Part shown: positions 54,726 to 64,000 of the stretch, piece after piece
How positions within the stretch are numbered: position 1 is the first letter of the stretch
Layout: every line of letters begins with the position of its first letter
NCBI RefSeq assembly: GCF_001305595.1
Contig: NZ_CP012401.1
Span: 744,001-808,000 of the forward strand
DNA length: 64,000 nucleotides
From: Azospirillum thiophilum
Lineage (GTDB): Bacteria > Pseudomonadota > Alphaproteobacteria > Azospirillales > Azospirillaceae
Reading direction: 5' to 3'
The notes under the pieces: model-generated
The model's database searches: none
What the model was told of the DNA's origin: nothing
Seen by the model: only the letters and a program-made list of their open reading frames with translations
Program-made: the position numbers and the translations under genes

Positions 54726-54846
54726 TTTCTTTCTACCCGGCTGCGCCGCATGCACAGCTCCTTCGATCAAGAGGGAGGCCGTGCAGAGCGGCGTTCGTCG
54801 TTTCTAGGGTCCGTGGCCGGGGGCCTTACCCACCCGGGATTCCACC

Positions 54847-55473
54847 ATGCCCATCGACCTTCATGACGGCGACCTCCCCGACGGCCTCGACCTCGCCGCC
54901 GGCGCCCGCGACAACTGCGTCGCCATCGACACCGAGACGATGGGGCTCAATCCCCACCGCGACCGTCTGTGCCTCGTGCAGCTGTCGGCCGGCGACGGCG
55001 CCGTCCATCTGGTCCAGTTCCGCCCCGGCCGCTACGAGGCGCCGAACCTGAAGCGCCTGCTGGCCAGCCCAGACGTCACCAAGCTGTTCCATTTCGCCCG
55101 CTTCGACGTGGCGGTGATGAAGGCCTATCTCGGCGTCGGCTGCCAGCCGGTCTATTGCACCAAGGTCGCCTCCAAGCTGGTCCGCACCTTCACCGACCGC
55201 CACGGGCTGAAGGATCTGTGCAAGGATCTGCTGGGGGTGGAGCTGTCCAAGCAGCAGCAATCCTCCGACTGGGGCGCCGCCGACCTCACCACCGACCAGA
55301 TGAAGTACGCCGCCTCCGACGTGCTCCACCTGCACGACCTGAAGGCGAAGCTGGACGTCATGCTGGCGCGCGAGGGCCGCACCCATCTGGCCCGGGCCTG
55401 CTTCGACTTCCTGCCGGCCCGCGGCGAGCTGGACCTCGGCGGCTGGGAAACCCCGGACATATTGGCGCACTGA
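54847..55473 (+). CDS. rnd: RNase D-type 3'-5' exonuclease
   Basis: The 208-residue protein contains only the DEDD exonuclease domain: VAIDTETMGL (Asp28, Glu30), HFARFDVAVMKAYLG, and the DEDDy end YAASDVLHL. Classical RNase D has C-terminal HRDC domains that are absent here; short forms are usual in alphaproteobacteria. Likely trims tRNA or other small RNAs. It lies directly after tRNA-Leu. Confidence 0.92.
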   Translation: MPIDLHDGDLPDGLDLAAGARDNCVAIDTETMGLNPHRDRLCLVQLSAGDGAVHLVQFRPGRYEAPNLKRLLASPDVTKLFHFARFDVAVMKAYLGVGCQPVYCTKVASKLVRTFTDRHGLKDLCKDLLGVELSKQQQSSDWGAADLTTDQMKYAASDVLHLHDLKAKLDVMLAREGRTHLARACFDFLPARGELDLGGWETPDILAH

Positions 55474-55677
55474 CCCCCGGCGCATCGGGGGCGGCCCCGG
55501 TAACGCCTCCGCGGCGGGGCCGTGGATTTGACCCCGCGCCCGCCGGTGGGCATACTGGCCGCGGCTGCCGCCCGCCCGAAGGGGTGTGGCGGCCGCCGTC
55601 TTTGGCGTGCCGGCGGTGCGGCCGGTGCGGTGTGAACGGCTCCTTCGCGGGCCTTTGAACGGAAGGCATCGACCGCC

Positions 55678-56721
55678 TTGACCAGTGTGATGACGTCCAG
55701 CCCGACCGGCGGCTCCGCCGGCTCGCTCGACAGCGGCTCCGCCGCTCCAGATGAATCGAGCACCGCGGAGAACCGCGACATCGCCTGCGCCGTCCGCGTC
55801 CTGCGGACCGAGGCGGAGGCGCTGGTGACGCTGGCCGACAGCCTCGACGGCGCCTTCATCCGGGCGCTCGACCTGCTGCACGGCATCGAGGGCCGGGTGG
55901 TCGTCAGCGGCATGGGCAAGTCCGGCCATGTCGCCCGCAAGATCGCCGCGACCATGGCGTCGACCGGAACGCCGGCCTTCTTCGTCCATCCGGGCGAGGC
56001 GAGCCACGGCGACCTCGGCATGATCGCCAGGATCGACGCGGTGATCGCCCTGTCCAACTCCGGCGAGACGCACGAGCTGGCCGACATCATCGCCTACACC
56101 CGCCGCTTCGGCATCCCGCTGATCGGCATGACGCGCAAGGCGGCGTCGTCGCTGGCCGAGCAGTCGGACGTGGCGCTGATCCTGCCGCCGGTGCCGGAGG
56201 CCTGCCCGCTGGGGCTGGCGCCGACCACCTCCACCACCATGATGCTGGCGCTGGGCGACGCCCTGGCGGTGGCGCTCCTGGAACGGCGCGGCTTCTCCGC
56301 CGCCGATTTCCGCGAGTTCCACCCCGGCGGCCAGCTCGGCCGCGCCCTGCTGAAGGTGACGGACATCATGCATGCGGGCGCCGATTTGCCCCTGTGCCGT
56401 CTTGACTCGCCGCTGTCCGACGTCATCTTCGAGATGACGGCCAAGCGGCTCGGCTGCGTCGGGGTGACCGACGAGGCGGGGGCGCTGGTCGGGATCATCA
56501 CCGACGGCGACGTGCGCCGTCATCTGACGCCGGAGCTTCTGGCGGAGCGCGCCGACAGCATCATGTCGCCGCGGCCCAAGACCATCCGCCCCAAGGCGCT
56601 GATCGTCGAGGCGCTGCGCGAGATGAACGAGAAGAAGATCACCACCTTGTTCGTGATCGAGGCAGACCGGCCGCTGGGCATCGTGCACATCCACGATTGC
56701 CTGCGGGCAGGGGCCGCCTGA
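55678..56721 (+). CDS. kdsD: Arabinose-5-phosphate isomerase (KpsF/GutQ family)
   Basis: The 347-residue frame has a SIS domain (VVVSGMGKSGHVARKIAATM; SNSGETHELADII) and two CBS domains (DIMHAGADLPLCRLDSPLSD; IMSPRPKTIRPKALIVEALR). It makes arabinose 5-phosphate for Kdo of LPS. The start could be TTG 55678 (with GGAAGG upstream), GTG 55687 or ATG 55690. It precedes lptC, in line with the common LPS gene order. Confidence 0.94.
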   Translation: MTSVMTSSPTGGSAGSLDSGSAAPDESSTAENRDIACAVRVLRTEAEALVTLADSLDGAFIRALDLLHGIEGRVVVSGMGKSGHVARKIAATMASTGTPAFFVHPGEASHGDLGMIARIDAVIALSNSGETHELADIIAYTRRFGIPLIGMTRKAASSLAEQSDVALILPPVPEACPLGLAPTTSTTMMLALGDALAVALLERRGFSAADFREFHPGGQLGRALLKVTDIMHAGADLPLCRLDSPLSDVIFEMTAKRLGCVGVTDEAGALVGIITDGDVRRHLTPELLAERADSIMSPRPKTIRPKALIVEALREMNEKKITTLFVIEADRPLGIVHIHDCLRAGAA

Positions 56722-56730
56722 CGCCGCCCC

Positions 56731-56775
56731 GTCCATGATGGACATGTCCATGATGGAAACGTCCATGATGGTAGC
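56731..56775 (+). repeat. Three 15-base direct repeats before lptC
   Basis: GTCCATGATGG recurs at 56731, 56746 and 56761 with exact 15-base period. In one frame it encodes a Met-rich peptide (MMDMSMMETSMMVATRRAGG and three more) whose TGA stop overlaps the lptC TTG start. Confidence 0.75.
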
Positions 56776-56802
56776 CACGCGCCGAGCCGGAGGGACCGAG
56801 AT

Positions 56803-57558
56803 TTGAGCCTGGACGACCTGCGCATCCCCGACCGCACCGCAGCCGAGCGCGCGCCAGCCAACCAGAAGGCGGCCGACCACAAGGCCGCGGATCGCGCCGG
56901 ACGCGACCGGACCGCCGCGGCGGAGCCGGCAGCCGTGCTGCGCGCCCACCGGCGACGCGACACCCGGCCGGTCAGCCGCGTCTACAGCCGCTTCGTCTCG
57001 GCCATGAAGTTCGTCCTGCCGGCAGCGGCGCTGGCGATGATGGCGCTGCTCGCCGCCTGGCCGTCGCTGAACAGCCCGCAGGCGCCGCGCATCGCCGCCG
57101 ACGCCGGACAGAGCGAGATGCTGAAGCCGCGCTATTTCAGCCTGGACGAACACAACCAGCCCTTCTCCCTGGTGGCGGCCAAGGCCGACAAGTCGACCGA
57201 CCAGCCGGACATCGTCCTGCTCGACGATCCGCAGGCGGAGATGACCGAGACCGCCGGCACCTGGGTGACCATGCGGTCCGACAAGGGTTGGTACAACCAG
57301 GTCACCGGCATTCTGCTGATGCGCGGCAACGTCCATGTCCTGCGCGACGACGGCAACGAGTTCACCACCAGCGAGGCCGAGGCCGACATCCGCAAGGGCA
57401 ACGCCTGGGGCGACCAGGCGGTGGCCGGCCAGGGGCCGCAGGGCGAGATCAACGCCATCGGTTTCCGCATGACGGACCGCGGCAAGAGCGTCGTCTTCCT
57501 CAACCAGTCGAAGGCCGCAGTCCAGGCCGCCGAACGCCCCGGGAGCAAGAAGCCGTGA
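56803..57558 (+). CDS. lptC: LPS export protein LptC
   Basis: The 251-residue protein starts TTG after GGAGGG. It has a long basic N-terminal tail (about 65 residues), one membrane helix (FVLPAAALAMMALLAAWPSL) and a periplasmic LptC domain (PRYFSLDEHNQPFSLVAAKA; GNVHVLRDDGNEFTTSEAEA). It links the LptBFG transporter to LptA. The N-terminal tail is longer than in E. coli. It overlaps lptA by four bases. Confidence 0.93.
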   Translation: MSLDDLRIPDRTAAERAPANQKAADHKAADRAGRDRTAAAEPAAVLRAHRRRDTRPVSRVYSRFVSAMKFVLPAAALAMMALLAAWPSLNSPQAPRIAADAGQSEMLKPRYFSLDEHNQPFSLVAAKADKSTDQPDIVLLDDPQAEMTETAGTWVTMRSDKGWYNQVTGILLMRGNVHVLRDDGNEFTTSEAEADIRKGNAWGDQAVAGQGPQGEINAIGFRMTDRGKSVVFLNQSKAAVQAAERPGSKKP

Positions 57559-58426
57559 CGTCCCAACGGTCGCCATTCCGCACCGTCCCCCGTCTGCCGG
57601 CCGCGGCGCTGGCCGCCGGTCTGGCCCTGGCGGTTCCCACCCTCCTCTCCTCCGCCGTCTCCCCGGCCTTCGCCCAGGGACTGCCCGGCATGGGCGGCAA
57701 GCAGCCGGTGGAGATCAACGCCGACCAGGCGATCGAATGGCACCAGGACGTGCGCGCCTATGTGGCGCGCGGCAACGCCTCGGCCAAGCGCAACGACTCG
57801 ACCGTCTTCGCCGACGTGCTGACCGCCTATTACCGCGAGGTGCCCGGCAAGGGGAACGAGGTGTTCCAGCTGGTCGCCGACGGCAATGTCCGCGTCGTCA
57901 GCCCGACCCAGCAGGTGTTCGGCGACCATGGCGTCTACGACGTCGACAAGCAGGTGGCGGTGGTCACCGGCAAGGATCTGAAGCTGGTCACCACCAAGGA
58001 CGTGGTCACCGCCCGCGACAGCCTGGAATATTACGAGGCGCGCGAGCTGACGGTGGCCCGCGGCGACGCGGTGGCGGTGCGCGGCACCGACCGGCTGCGC
58101 GCCGACGTGCTGATCGGCCGGCTGAAGAAATCGCCCGACGGCACCACCCAGATGGAGCGGATCGACGGCGCCGGCAACGTGGTGGTGACCACCCCGACCG
58201 ACGTGGCGCTGTCCGACAAGCTGGTCTATTCGGTGGCCGACAACGTCGCGGTGCTGATCGGCAACGTGAAGATCACCCGCGGCGACAACCAGCTGAACGG
58301 CGAAGCCGCCGAGATGAACATGACGACCAAGATCAACCGCGTCATCGCCGGCCGCGATGCCGGCGGCCGGGTCAGCGGCCTGCTGATCCCCGGCGACCAG
58401 CCGGGTGCAGCGGCAGGCAAGAAGCC

Positions 58427-58430
<4 letters not shown>
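57555..58430 (+). CDS. lptA: LPS transport periplasmic protein LptA
   Basis: The 291-residue protein begins with GTG in a GTGA overlap with lptC, has a signal peptide (ending SPAFAQG near residue 41) and the OstA-like beta-jellyroll (VEINADQAIEWHQDVRAYVA; GNVVVTTPTDVALSDKLVYS). It forms the bridge carrying LPS across the periplasm. Longer than E. coli LptA, as usual for alphaproteobacteria. Confidence 0.94.
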
Positions 58431-59242
<812 letters not shown>

Positions 59243-59275
59243 CCCTCCGTTCCCACTGGTCCCGGTTCAACAGCC

Positions 59276-60892
59276 ATGGCGCTTGCTCAACGTCTCGACC
59301 TCCGACAGGCCCAGACACTGGTGATGACGCCGCAGCTGCAGCAGGCCATCAAGCTGCTGCAGCTGTCGAACATCGAGCTGTCGGACTTCGTGGACCGCGA
59401 GATCGAGCAGAACCCGCTGCTGGAGCGTGACAGCGGCCCCGGCGACGGCGGCAGCGACCCGGCGGGTCCGGCGGACGGCGGCGATGTGCCGGGCGGGCTG
59501 GACGGCCCCGGCGGCATGGAGGCCAACGGCCTCAGCATCGACGGGCTGAACGGCCGCGACGACGGGCCGGCGCTGCCGCCGTCCGACGGGCGCACCCGCG
59601 ACACCGTGGAGATGACCTCGTCGGACACCATGGTCTCCTCGTCGGAATCGCCGCTCGACACCGATTTCGAGAATGTCTACGGCGACGACCGCTTCTCCGA
59701 CGGGTCGGACGGCGGCAGCGAGGTCTACGGCTCCTACGGCGAGCGCGGCGGCCGCAGCGGCTTCGAGGACGACGACAGCAACCTCGAAGCGACCCTGACC
59801 AGCGAGAAGAACCTCCGCGACCATCTGACCGAACAGCTGAAGATCGACGTGACCGACCTGGGCGACCAGCTGATCGGGCTGGCCCTGATCGACATGCTGG
59901 ACGAGGCCGGCTGGCTGGTCGGCTTCGACGCGCAGGCGCTGGCCGAGCAGCTCGGCTGCGGTGCCGACCGGGTGGAACGGGTGCTGGCCGTTTGCCAGCG
60001 CTTCGACCCGCCCGGCATCTTCGCCCGCTCGCTGAAGGAATGCCTGGCCATCCAGCTGCGCGAGAAGAACCGGCTCGACCCGGCGATGGCGGCGCTGCTC
60101 GACAATCTGGAGCTTCTGGCCGCCCGCAACCTGCCGGCCATCATGAAGGTCTGCGGCGTCGATGCCGAGGACGTCGCCGACATGGTCGTCGACATCCGCA
60201 AGCTGAACCCGAAGCCGGCGCTGGCCTTCGACCACACCCCGGCCCAGCTGGTCACCCCCGACATCCTGATGCGCCCCAACCCCGGCGGCGGCTGGCTGAT
60301 CGACCTCAACCCCGACACCCTGCCGCGGGTGCTGGTCAACCACCGCTATTTCGCCCGCATCTCCGACGGGGCCAGGAACAAGGCCGACAAGGAATACATC
60401 TCCGAGCGGTTCCAGTCGGCGAACTGGCTGGTCAAGTCGCTGCACCAGCGCGCCACCACCATCCTGAAGGTGGCGAGCGAGATCATCCGCCAGCAGGACG
60501 CCTTCTTCATCCATGGCGTCTCGCATCTGCGGCCGCTGATCCTGCGCGACATCGCCGAGGCCATCGGCATGCATGAGAGCACGGTCAGCCGCGTCACCAC
60601 CAACAAGTTCATGGCGACCCAGCGCGGCGTCTTCGAACTGAAATACTTCTTCACCTCCGCCATCCAGGGGGCGGACGGCCAGGCGTCCCATTCCGCCGAG
60701 GCGGTCCGGCACCGGATCAAGACGATGATCGACGCCGAAAAGCCCGAGGATGTGCTGTCCGACGATAAACTGGTGGAGATCCTCCGGGCGGAGGGGATCG
60801 ACATTGCACGAAGGACGGTCGCGAAGTATCGTGAAGCGATGAAAATACCGTCATCGGTGCAGCGACGACGTGCCAAGATGTCACGCATGTAG
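59276..60892 (+). CDS. rpoN: RNA polymerase sigma-54 factor
   Basis: The 538-residue protein has the Gln/Leu-rich region I (LRQAQTLVMTPQLQQAIKLL), an acidic/Gly-rich region II, the core-binding region and C-terminal HTH with the RpoN box ARRTVAKYRE. It directs transcription of nitrogen and other GG-N10-GC promoters. It follows lptB by 33 bases and is followed by its own-promoter hpf. Confidence 0.98.
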   Translation: MALAQRLDLRQAQTLVMTPQLQQAIKLLQLSNIELSDFVDREIEQNPLLERDSGPGDGGSDPAGPADGGDVPGGLDGPGGMEANGLSIDGLNGRDDGPALPPSDGRTRDTVEMTSSDTMVSSSESPLDTDFENVYGDDRFSDGSDGGSEVYGSYGERGGRSGFEDDDSNLEATLTSEKNLRDHLTEQLKIDVTDLGDQLIGLALIDMLDEAGWLVGFDAQALAEQLGCGADRVERVLAVCQRFDPPGIFARSLKECLAIQLREKNRLDPAMAALLDNLELLAARNLPAIMKVCGVDAEDVADMVVDIRKLNPKPALAFDHTPAQLVTPDILMRPNPGGGWLIDLNPDTLPRVLVNHRYFARISDGARNKADKEYISERFQSANWLVKSLHQRATTILKVASEIIRQQDAFFIHGVSHLRPLILRDIAEAIGMHESTVSRVTTNKFMATQRGVFELKYFFTSAIQGADGQASHSAEAVRHRIKTMIDAEKPEDVLSDDKLVEILRAEGIDIARRTVAKYREAMKIPSSVQRRRAKMSRM

Positions 60893-60917
60893 CCGGGCCG
60901 GGCAAAGGTGGGCTCGA

Positions 60918-60946
60918 TTGACAGCCTGTCTACCCTTGCCTATCGT
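60918..60946 (+). promoter_or_regulatory. Predicted promoter of hpf
   Basis: Perfect TTGACA (60918-60923), 17 bases, TATCGT (60941-60946), about 85 bases before the hpf ATG. Confidence 0.65.
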
Positions 60947-61030
60947 CCCGGGCCGCAAGCGGCGGACCAGCATCCACACACGCCGTCTCTACACCGTCCC
61001 CAGCGGACCAATTTTTGGAAACGTTCCACC

Positions 61031-61621
61031 ATGCAACTCTCCGTCAAAGGCAAGCAGCTCGACGTGGGTGACGCTCTGCGCACCCATGTGGCCGACAGCC
61101 TGACCGCCGTGGTCGGCAAGTACTTCGACAAGCCGATCGAAGCGAACGTCGTCCTGACCAAGGACGCGCATCTCTACAAGGCCGACATCCAGGTTCATGT
61201 GAGCCGGGGAATCGTCCTGCAGAGCGCCGGCGAGGCCACCGAACCCTACCCCGCCTTCGACATCGCCTGCGACAAGCTGGCCAAGCGCCTGCGCCGCTAC
61301 AAGCGCCGTCTGCGCGATCACCACGCGATCGAGAACGGCGCCGCCATCCCGGCCCGCTACCAGATCCTGGAGGCCGAGGCCGAGGATCATCACGACGAGG
61401 TGGAGGCCCCGGTCGACGGTGCCCACCAGCCGATGGTCGTGGCCGAGATGGAGACCAGCATCGCCACCCTGTCGGTCAGCGAAGCGGTGATGCGGCTGGA
61501 GCTGGCGCAGGCTCCCGCCCTGATGTTCCACAACGGTGCGCATGGACGGCTGAACATGGTCTACCGCCGCGCCGACGGGAACATCGGCTGGGTCGATCCG
61601 GCGGAGAAGGCCGGCGCCTGA
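61031..61621 (+). CDS. hpf: Long ribosome hibernation promoting factor
   Basis: The 196-residue protein has the N-terminal HPF/YfiA domain (MQLSVKGKQLDVGDALRTHV; YKADIQVHVSRGIVLQSAGE; DKLAKRLRRYKRRLRDHH) and the C-terminal dimerisation domain (LSVSEAVMRLELAQAPALMF, ending NMVYRRADGNIGWV). Long HPF makes 100S ribosome dimers in stationary phase. The order rpoN-hpf-ptsN is typical of proteobacteria. Confidence 0.96.
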   Translation: MQLSVKGKQLDVGDALRTHVADSLTAVVGKYFDKPIEANVVLTKDAHLYKADIQVHVSRGIVLQSAGEATEPYPAFDIACDKLAKRLRRYKRRLRDHHAIENGAAIPARYQILEAEAEDHHDEVEAPVDGAHQPMVVAEMETSIATLSVSEAVMRLELAQAPALMFHNGAHGRLNMVYRRADGNIGWVDPAEKAGA

Positions 61622-61656
61622 CGGCGCCGACCCCCTCCCCCCGGTCAAGAAGCGTC

Positions 61657-62115
61657 ATGCTCGACCTCATCTCCCCGCACGCCATCCTCCCGAACCTGAA
61701 GGCCGGCAACAAGAAGCAGGCCCTGCAGGAGATGGCGCGCAAAGCGTCCGAGCTGACCGGTCAGCACGAGCGGGCGATCTTCGACGTCCTGCTGGAGCGG
61801 GAACGGCTGGGCACGACCGGCGTGGGCCATGGCATCGCCATCCCGCACGGCAAGCTGTCCAGCCTGACCCGCGTCCACGGCGTCTTCGCCCGCCTGGAGC
61901 GGCCCATCGATTTCGACGCGATCGATGAGCAGCCGGTCGACCTGATCTTCCTCCTCCTCGCCCCGGAACAGGCGGGAGCCGACCATCTGAAGGCGCTCGC
62001 CCGGGTGTCGCGCCTGCTGCGCGACCAGTCCATGTGCGAGAAATTGCGCGGAGCCGAATCCGGCGACGCGATGTACGCGCTTCTGACCCAGCACGAGCCG
62101 ACCCCGTCCAACTGA
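61657..62115 (+). CDS. ptsN: Nitrogen-related PTS IIA protein PtsN
   Basis: The 152-residue protein has the IIA-Ntr pattern TGVGHGIAIPHGKL with the phosphorylated His at 64, and LIFLLLAPEQAGADHLKALA. It is the last carrier of the PTS-Ntr chain, affecting nitrogen and potassium regulation. It follows hpf by 35 bases and ends before a terminator. Confidence 0.96.
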   Translation: MLDLISPHAILPNLKAGNKKQALQEMARKASELTGQHERAIFDVLLERERLGTTGVGHGIAIPHGKLSSLTRVHGVFARLERPIDFDAIDEQPVDLIFLLLAPEQAGADHLKALARVSRLLRDQSMCEKLRGAESGDAMYALLTQHEPTPSN

Positions 62116-62144
62116 CGGGCCGCCGGTTCGGGGACAGCATGCCG

Positions 62145-62183
62145 AAGGGGCCGCCGCACGGGGACGTGCGCGGCCCTTTTTCT
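62145..62183 (+). terminator. Terminator of the rpoN-hpf-ptsN block
   Basis: Stem of GGGCCGC-CGCAC with GTGCG-CGGCCC (one bulge), short loop and a following T-run. Confidence 0.8.
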
Positions 62184-62268
62184 TTGCCGGCGGGCGCCCC
62201 AGTTGGTGTGAGGCCGGCTCGGCTGCTACACTTGCGCCACGCCGACCAGATCAACGGGGGCCAAGGCC

Positions 62269-62811
62269 ATGGGAAACGCGCAGCGCAAGCCCTGGATTTC
62301 GCCGCAGGATTATCTCGCCGCCGAACGGAGCGCCGAGGTGCGTCACGAGTATGTCGACGGCGAGATCTTCGCCATGGTCGGGGCGAGCCTGAACCATGCA
62401 CGGATCGTGGCGCGTCTCGGGTATGCGATCCGGCAGGCGGCGCTACGCCGTGGATGCGACGCATTCACCAACGATGTGAAGGTCCGGGTGGAGGCGGCGA
62501 ATGCCTTCTACTATCCCGACATTGTGGCGACCTGCGCGGCCGACGACGACCCCTATGTGGTCAAGGATCCGGTGCTGGTGGTGGAGGTGCTGTTCGACAG
62601 CACCGAGGCCATCGACCGCCGCGAGAAGCGGACCAACTACCAGAAGATCCCGTCCCTGCGCGAGATCGTCCTGGTCTCCCAGAGCGAGCGTCTGGTCGAG
62701 GTCTACCGCCGCGACAGTGCCGGCTGGACCGTCGACATGGTGCGCGAGGGGCCGGTCATGCTGGCCGCGTTGGACCTGACCGTCCCGCTGGAGGCGGTGT
62801 ACGAGGACTGA
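62269..62811 (+). CDS. Uma2 family (DUF820) predicted nuclease
   Basis: The 180-residue protein has the Uma2 layout: YLAAERSAEVRHEYVDGEIF, DVKVRVEAANAFYYPDIVAT with the PD motif and VLVVEVL as the E-x-x site. The fold is PD-(D/E)xK-like; activity in vivo is unknown. Its last 56 bases overlap the end of the convergent gene. Confidence 0.9.
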   Translation: MGNAQRKPWISPQDYLAAERSAEVRHEYVDGEIFAMVGASLNHARIVARLGYAIRQAALRRGCDAFTNDVKVRVEAANAFYYPDIVATCAADDDPYVVKDPVLVVEVLFDSTEAIDRREKRTNYQKIPSLREIVLVSQSERLVEVYRRDSAGWTVDMVREGPVMLAALDLTVPLEAVYED

Positions 62812-64000
62812 GGGGCGGTTCGCCACCCGGCGGCGGCGTGGGGGGCTTGCCTTCGCCGGCTTTCATGGCTTCGAGGATTCGGACGATTCTATCGATGTCC
62901 GGGAAATATTTGGCGATGCCGGTAGTCGGTGCAAGAAGTGTAACGAACAGGTATGCGGCTGTAATGCTGACACCTGTACCGATCATGAGCTTTGCCGTTC
63001 CCTTGACCATTTCAGGGCGGAGTTCCTTGCGGACATCCTTGGCAAAGCGCACCAGCTCCGTTGCGGATCCTTTGGTGGCGTGAAGCAGCGTGGTCAGCAG
63101 GTTGCGGGCTGTAAGGCCGAACATCGCGATGCGCCGCCGCCGCAGATCCTCGGCATCCGGTTCGGCGCTGTCCTCGGAGAGGGTGTCGAAGGCCGCTTGC
63201 ACGTCCGGCCCGATGATATCCGCGTCCTTGATCCCGTCGCGCAGCGCGTCGAGGTGATGGAGCAGGTCGGATGCGCTGTCCGGCGTCAGGCCGTTCGCCA
63301 ACCGCTCTGCTTCCCGCTGCCACAGGGCGGGCAGGCAGTTGCACAGGCGGCGCGCGGTGTCGGCAAGGTCGCCCAAATCGGCCAGAATGCGGGACGGCAT
63401 TTCTGCCGCGTCCTGCGGGTTGTCGAGTGCCTTGGCAAGGCGTTCGACCGAAATGCTGCGTGAGTCCACCAGTGCCGGGCGCAGATCAGCGGCGCGTTCG
63501 GTCAGAACCTCCCGCAGTCGGCCGACCTTGCGGGCAATGGTGGGATCGGTGTTGCTGCGGGCCAGGGCTTCGAGCAGGTCGTCGGCCTTCTCGCGCGTCT
63601 CGTCGAGGTAATCCTGGGCGATCCCGCCATCCTCGGGCAGGGCGTCGGGTGGAAGAACCTCCATGCGCCCGTTGCGCCAGTCGAACAGATAGGGTGCTGG
63701 TTGCTGGGCGGGGAGGGCGTCCAGCGCCTGGCTCAGTTCTTCCTGTGGGTTGGGGCGATCACCGGACGCGGTTTCCTCGCGCAGCCAGTCGGCGATGTCG
63801 GCGTTGACCTCTTTCGCCGGGCGATTCCACCATTCGTCGGGTCGGGTGGCGATGCGTAGGGCCAAGGCGTCGCTGAACACCCACCGTGGCGGCTTGCCCT
63901 CATCCAGCGAGGCCAGTGCCTCATACCACTGGATCCAGGGTTGGAATCCATGCTCGATGGCCAAGGAACTGTTGGCGAATTGGCTCCAGACGGCGCGAAG
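62756..64000 (-). CDS. Hypothetical protein, 5' end outside window
   Basis: The frame is open to the window edge (415 codons), so the start is not seen; a TTG at 63964 is unlikely to be the start because WSQFANSS before it reads as normal protein. The visible part has WYEALASLDEGKPPRWVFSD, a long helical middle, one membrane-like segment near the C-terminus (LMIGTGVSITAAYLFVTLLA) and a Pro-rich tail. Its end overlaps the Uma2 gene by 56 bases. No family recognised. Confidence 0.6.
   Translation of the reverse strand, partial: LRAVWSQFANSSLAIEHGFQPWIQWYEALASLDEGKPPRWVFSDALALRIATRPDEWWNRPAKEVNADIADWLREETASGDRPNPQEELSQALDALPAQQPAPYLFDWRNGRMEVLPPDALPEDGGIAQDYLDETREKADDLLEALARSNTDPTIARKVGRLREVLTERAADLRPALVDSRSISVERLAKALDNPQDAAEMPSRILADLGDLADTARRLCNCLPALWQREAERLANGLTPDSASDLLHHLDALRDGIKDADIIGPDVQAAFDTLSEDSAEPDAEDLRRRRIAMFGLTARNLLTTLLHATKGSATELVRFAKDVRKELRPEMVKGTAKLMIGTGVSITAAYLFVTLLAPTTGIAKYFPDIDRIVRILEAMKAGEGKPPTPPPGGEPPLSPRTPPPAGRSGPTRPA

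Noticed and set aside
54478-54751. Short minus-strand frames over tRNA-Leu
   Set aside because: They are translated antisense of the tRNA (the RRRLELPRHFCH-type artefact), not genes.

Overview
The window reads as a chromosomal segment of a high-GC alphaproteobacterium, most probably Azospirillum or a close Rhodospirillales relative. Reasons: the kdsD-lptC-lptA-lptB-rpoN-hpf-ptsN gene order, a GltB whose Cys-1 follows a 36-residue propeptide (as known in Azospirillum), and the general gene style. This is inference from content; no search was run.

Region 1 (1-21,379) is a genomic island next to a tRNA-Ala(CGC) gene on the minus strand (21,363-21,438). An apparently intact tyrosine integrase lies beside the tRNA. 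The left part carries orphan hypothetical genes, a serine recombinase, a two-copy 62-bp repeat, a roughly 500-bp non-coding stretch and an HNH-like ORF. At 3,871 lies a second copy of the 17-bp tRNA 3' end followed by a truncated integrase gene, in inverted orientation relative to the one at 21.3 kb, so about 17.5 kb is bounded by inverted att/int modules. Between them are a His-tailed EamA transporter, two genes of unknown role, and a restriction locus: hsdM-rhuM-hsdS-hsdR-YgjP-type peptidase-mrr. The hsdS gene is split by a complete IS1595-family transposon (11,022-14,734; 25-bp perfect inverted termini, 8-bp target duplication) carrying a ParA-type ATPase and four other small passengers. 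Joining the hsdS halves with one target copy restores a 413-codon frame.

Region 2 (21,439-43,250) is ordinary chromosome: yggT/DUF167/folD/corA-like cluster, modD, a 23-codon sORF with its own promoter and terminator, Pat-type acyl-CoA synthetase/acetyltransferase, ldh, LysR with a divergent SDR gene, ppa, an orphan YejA-like binding protein, phhB, a zincin, a UDG-family gene with cobB, LMW-PTP, an unusual cNMP-binding histidine kinase, DUF2000/AraC, an isolated fliG, M17 aminopeptidase and GST.

Region 3 (43,251-54,638) has a RidA/TetR divergent pair with a paired palindromic operator, gltB and gltD (separated by a GC-rich inverted repeat), uppP, an MFS transporter and an NDUFA9-type gene.

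Region 4 (54,639-64,000) starts with tRNA-Leu(CAG) and an RNase D-type exonuclease, then the envelope/regulatory block kdsD, lptC, lptA, lptB, rpoN, hpf and ptsN (Kdo supply, LPS transport, sigma-54, ribosome hibernation, PTS-Ntr), followed by a Uma2-family gene and a partial hypothetical gene running off the right edge.
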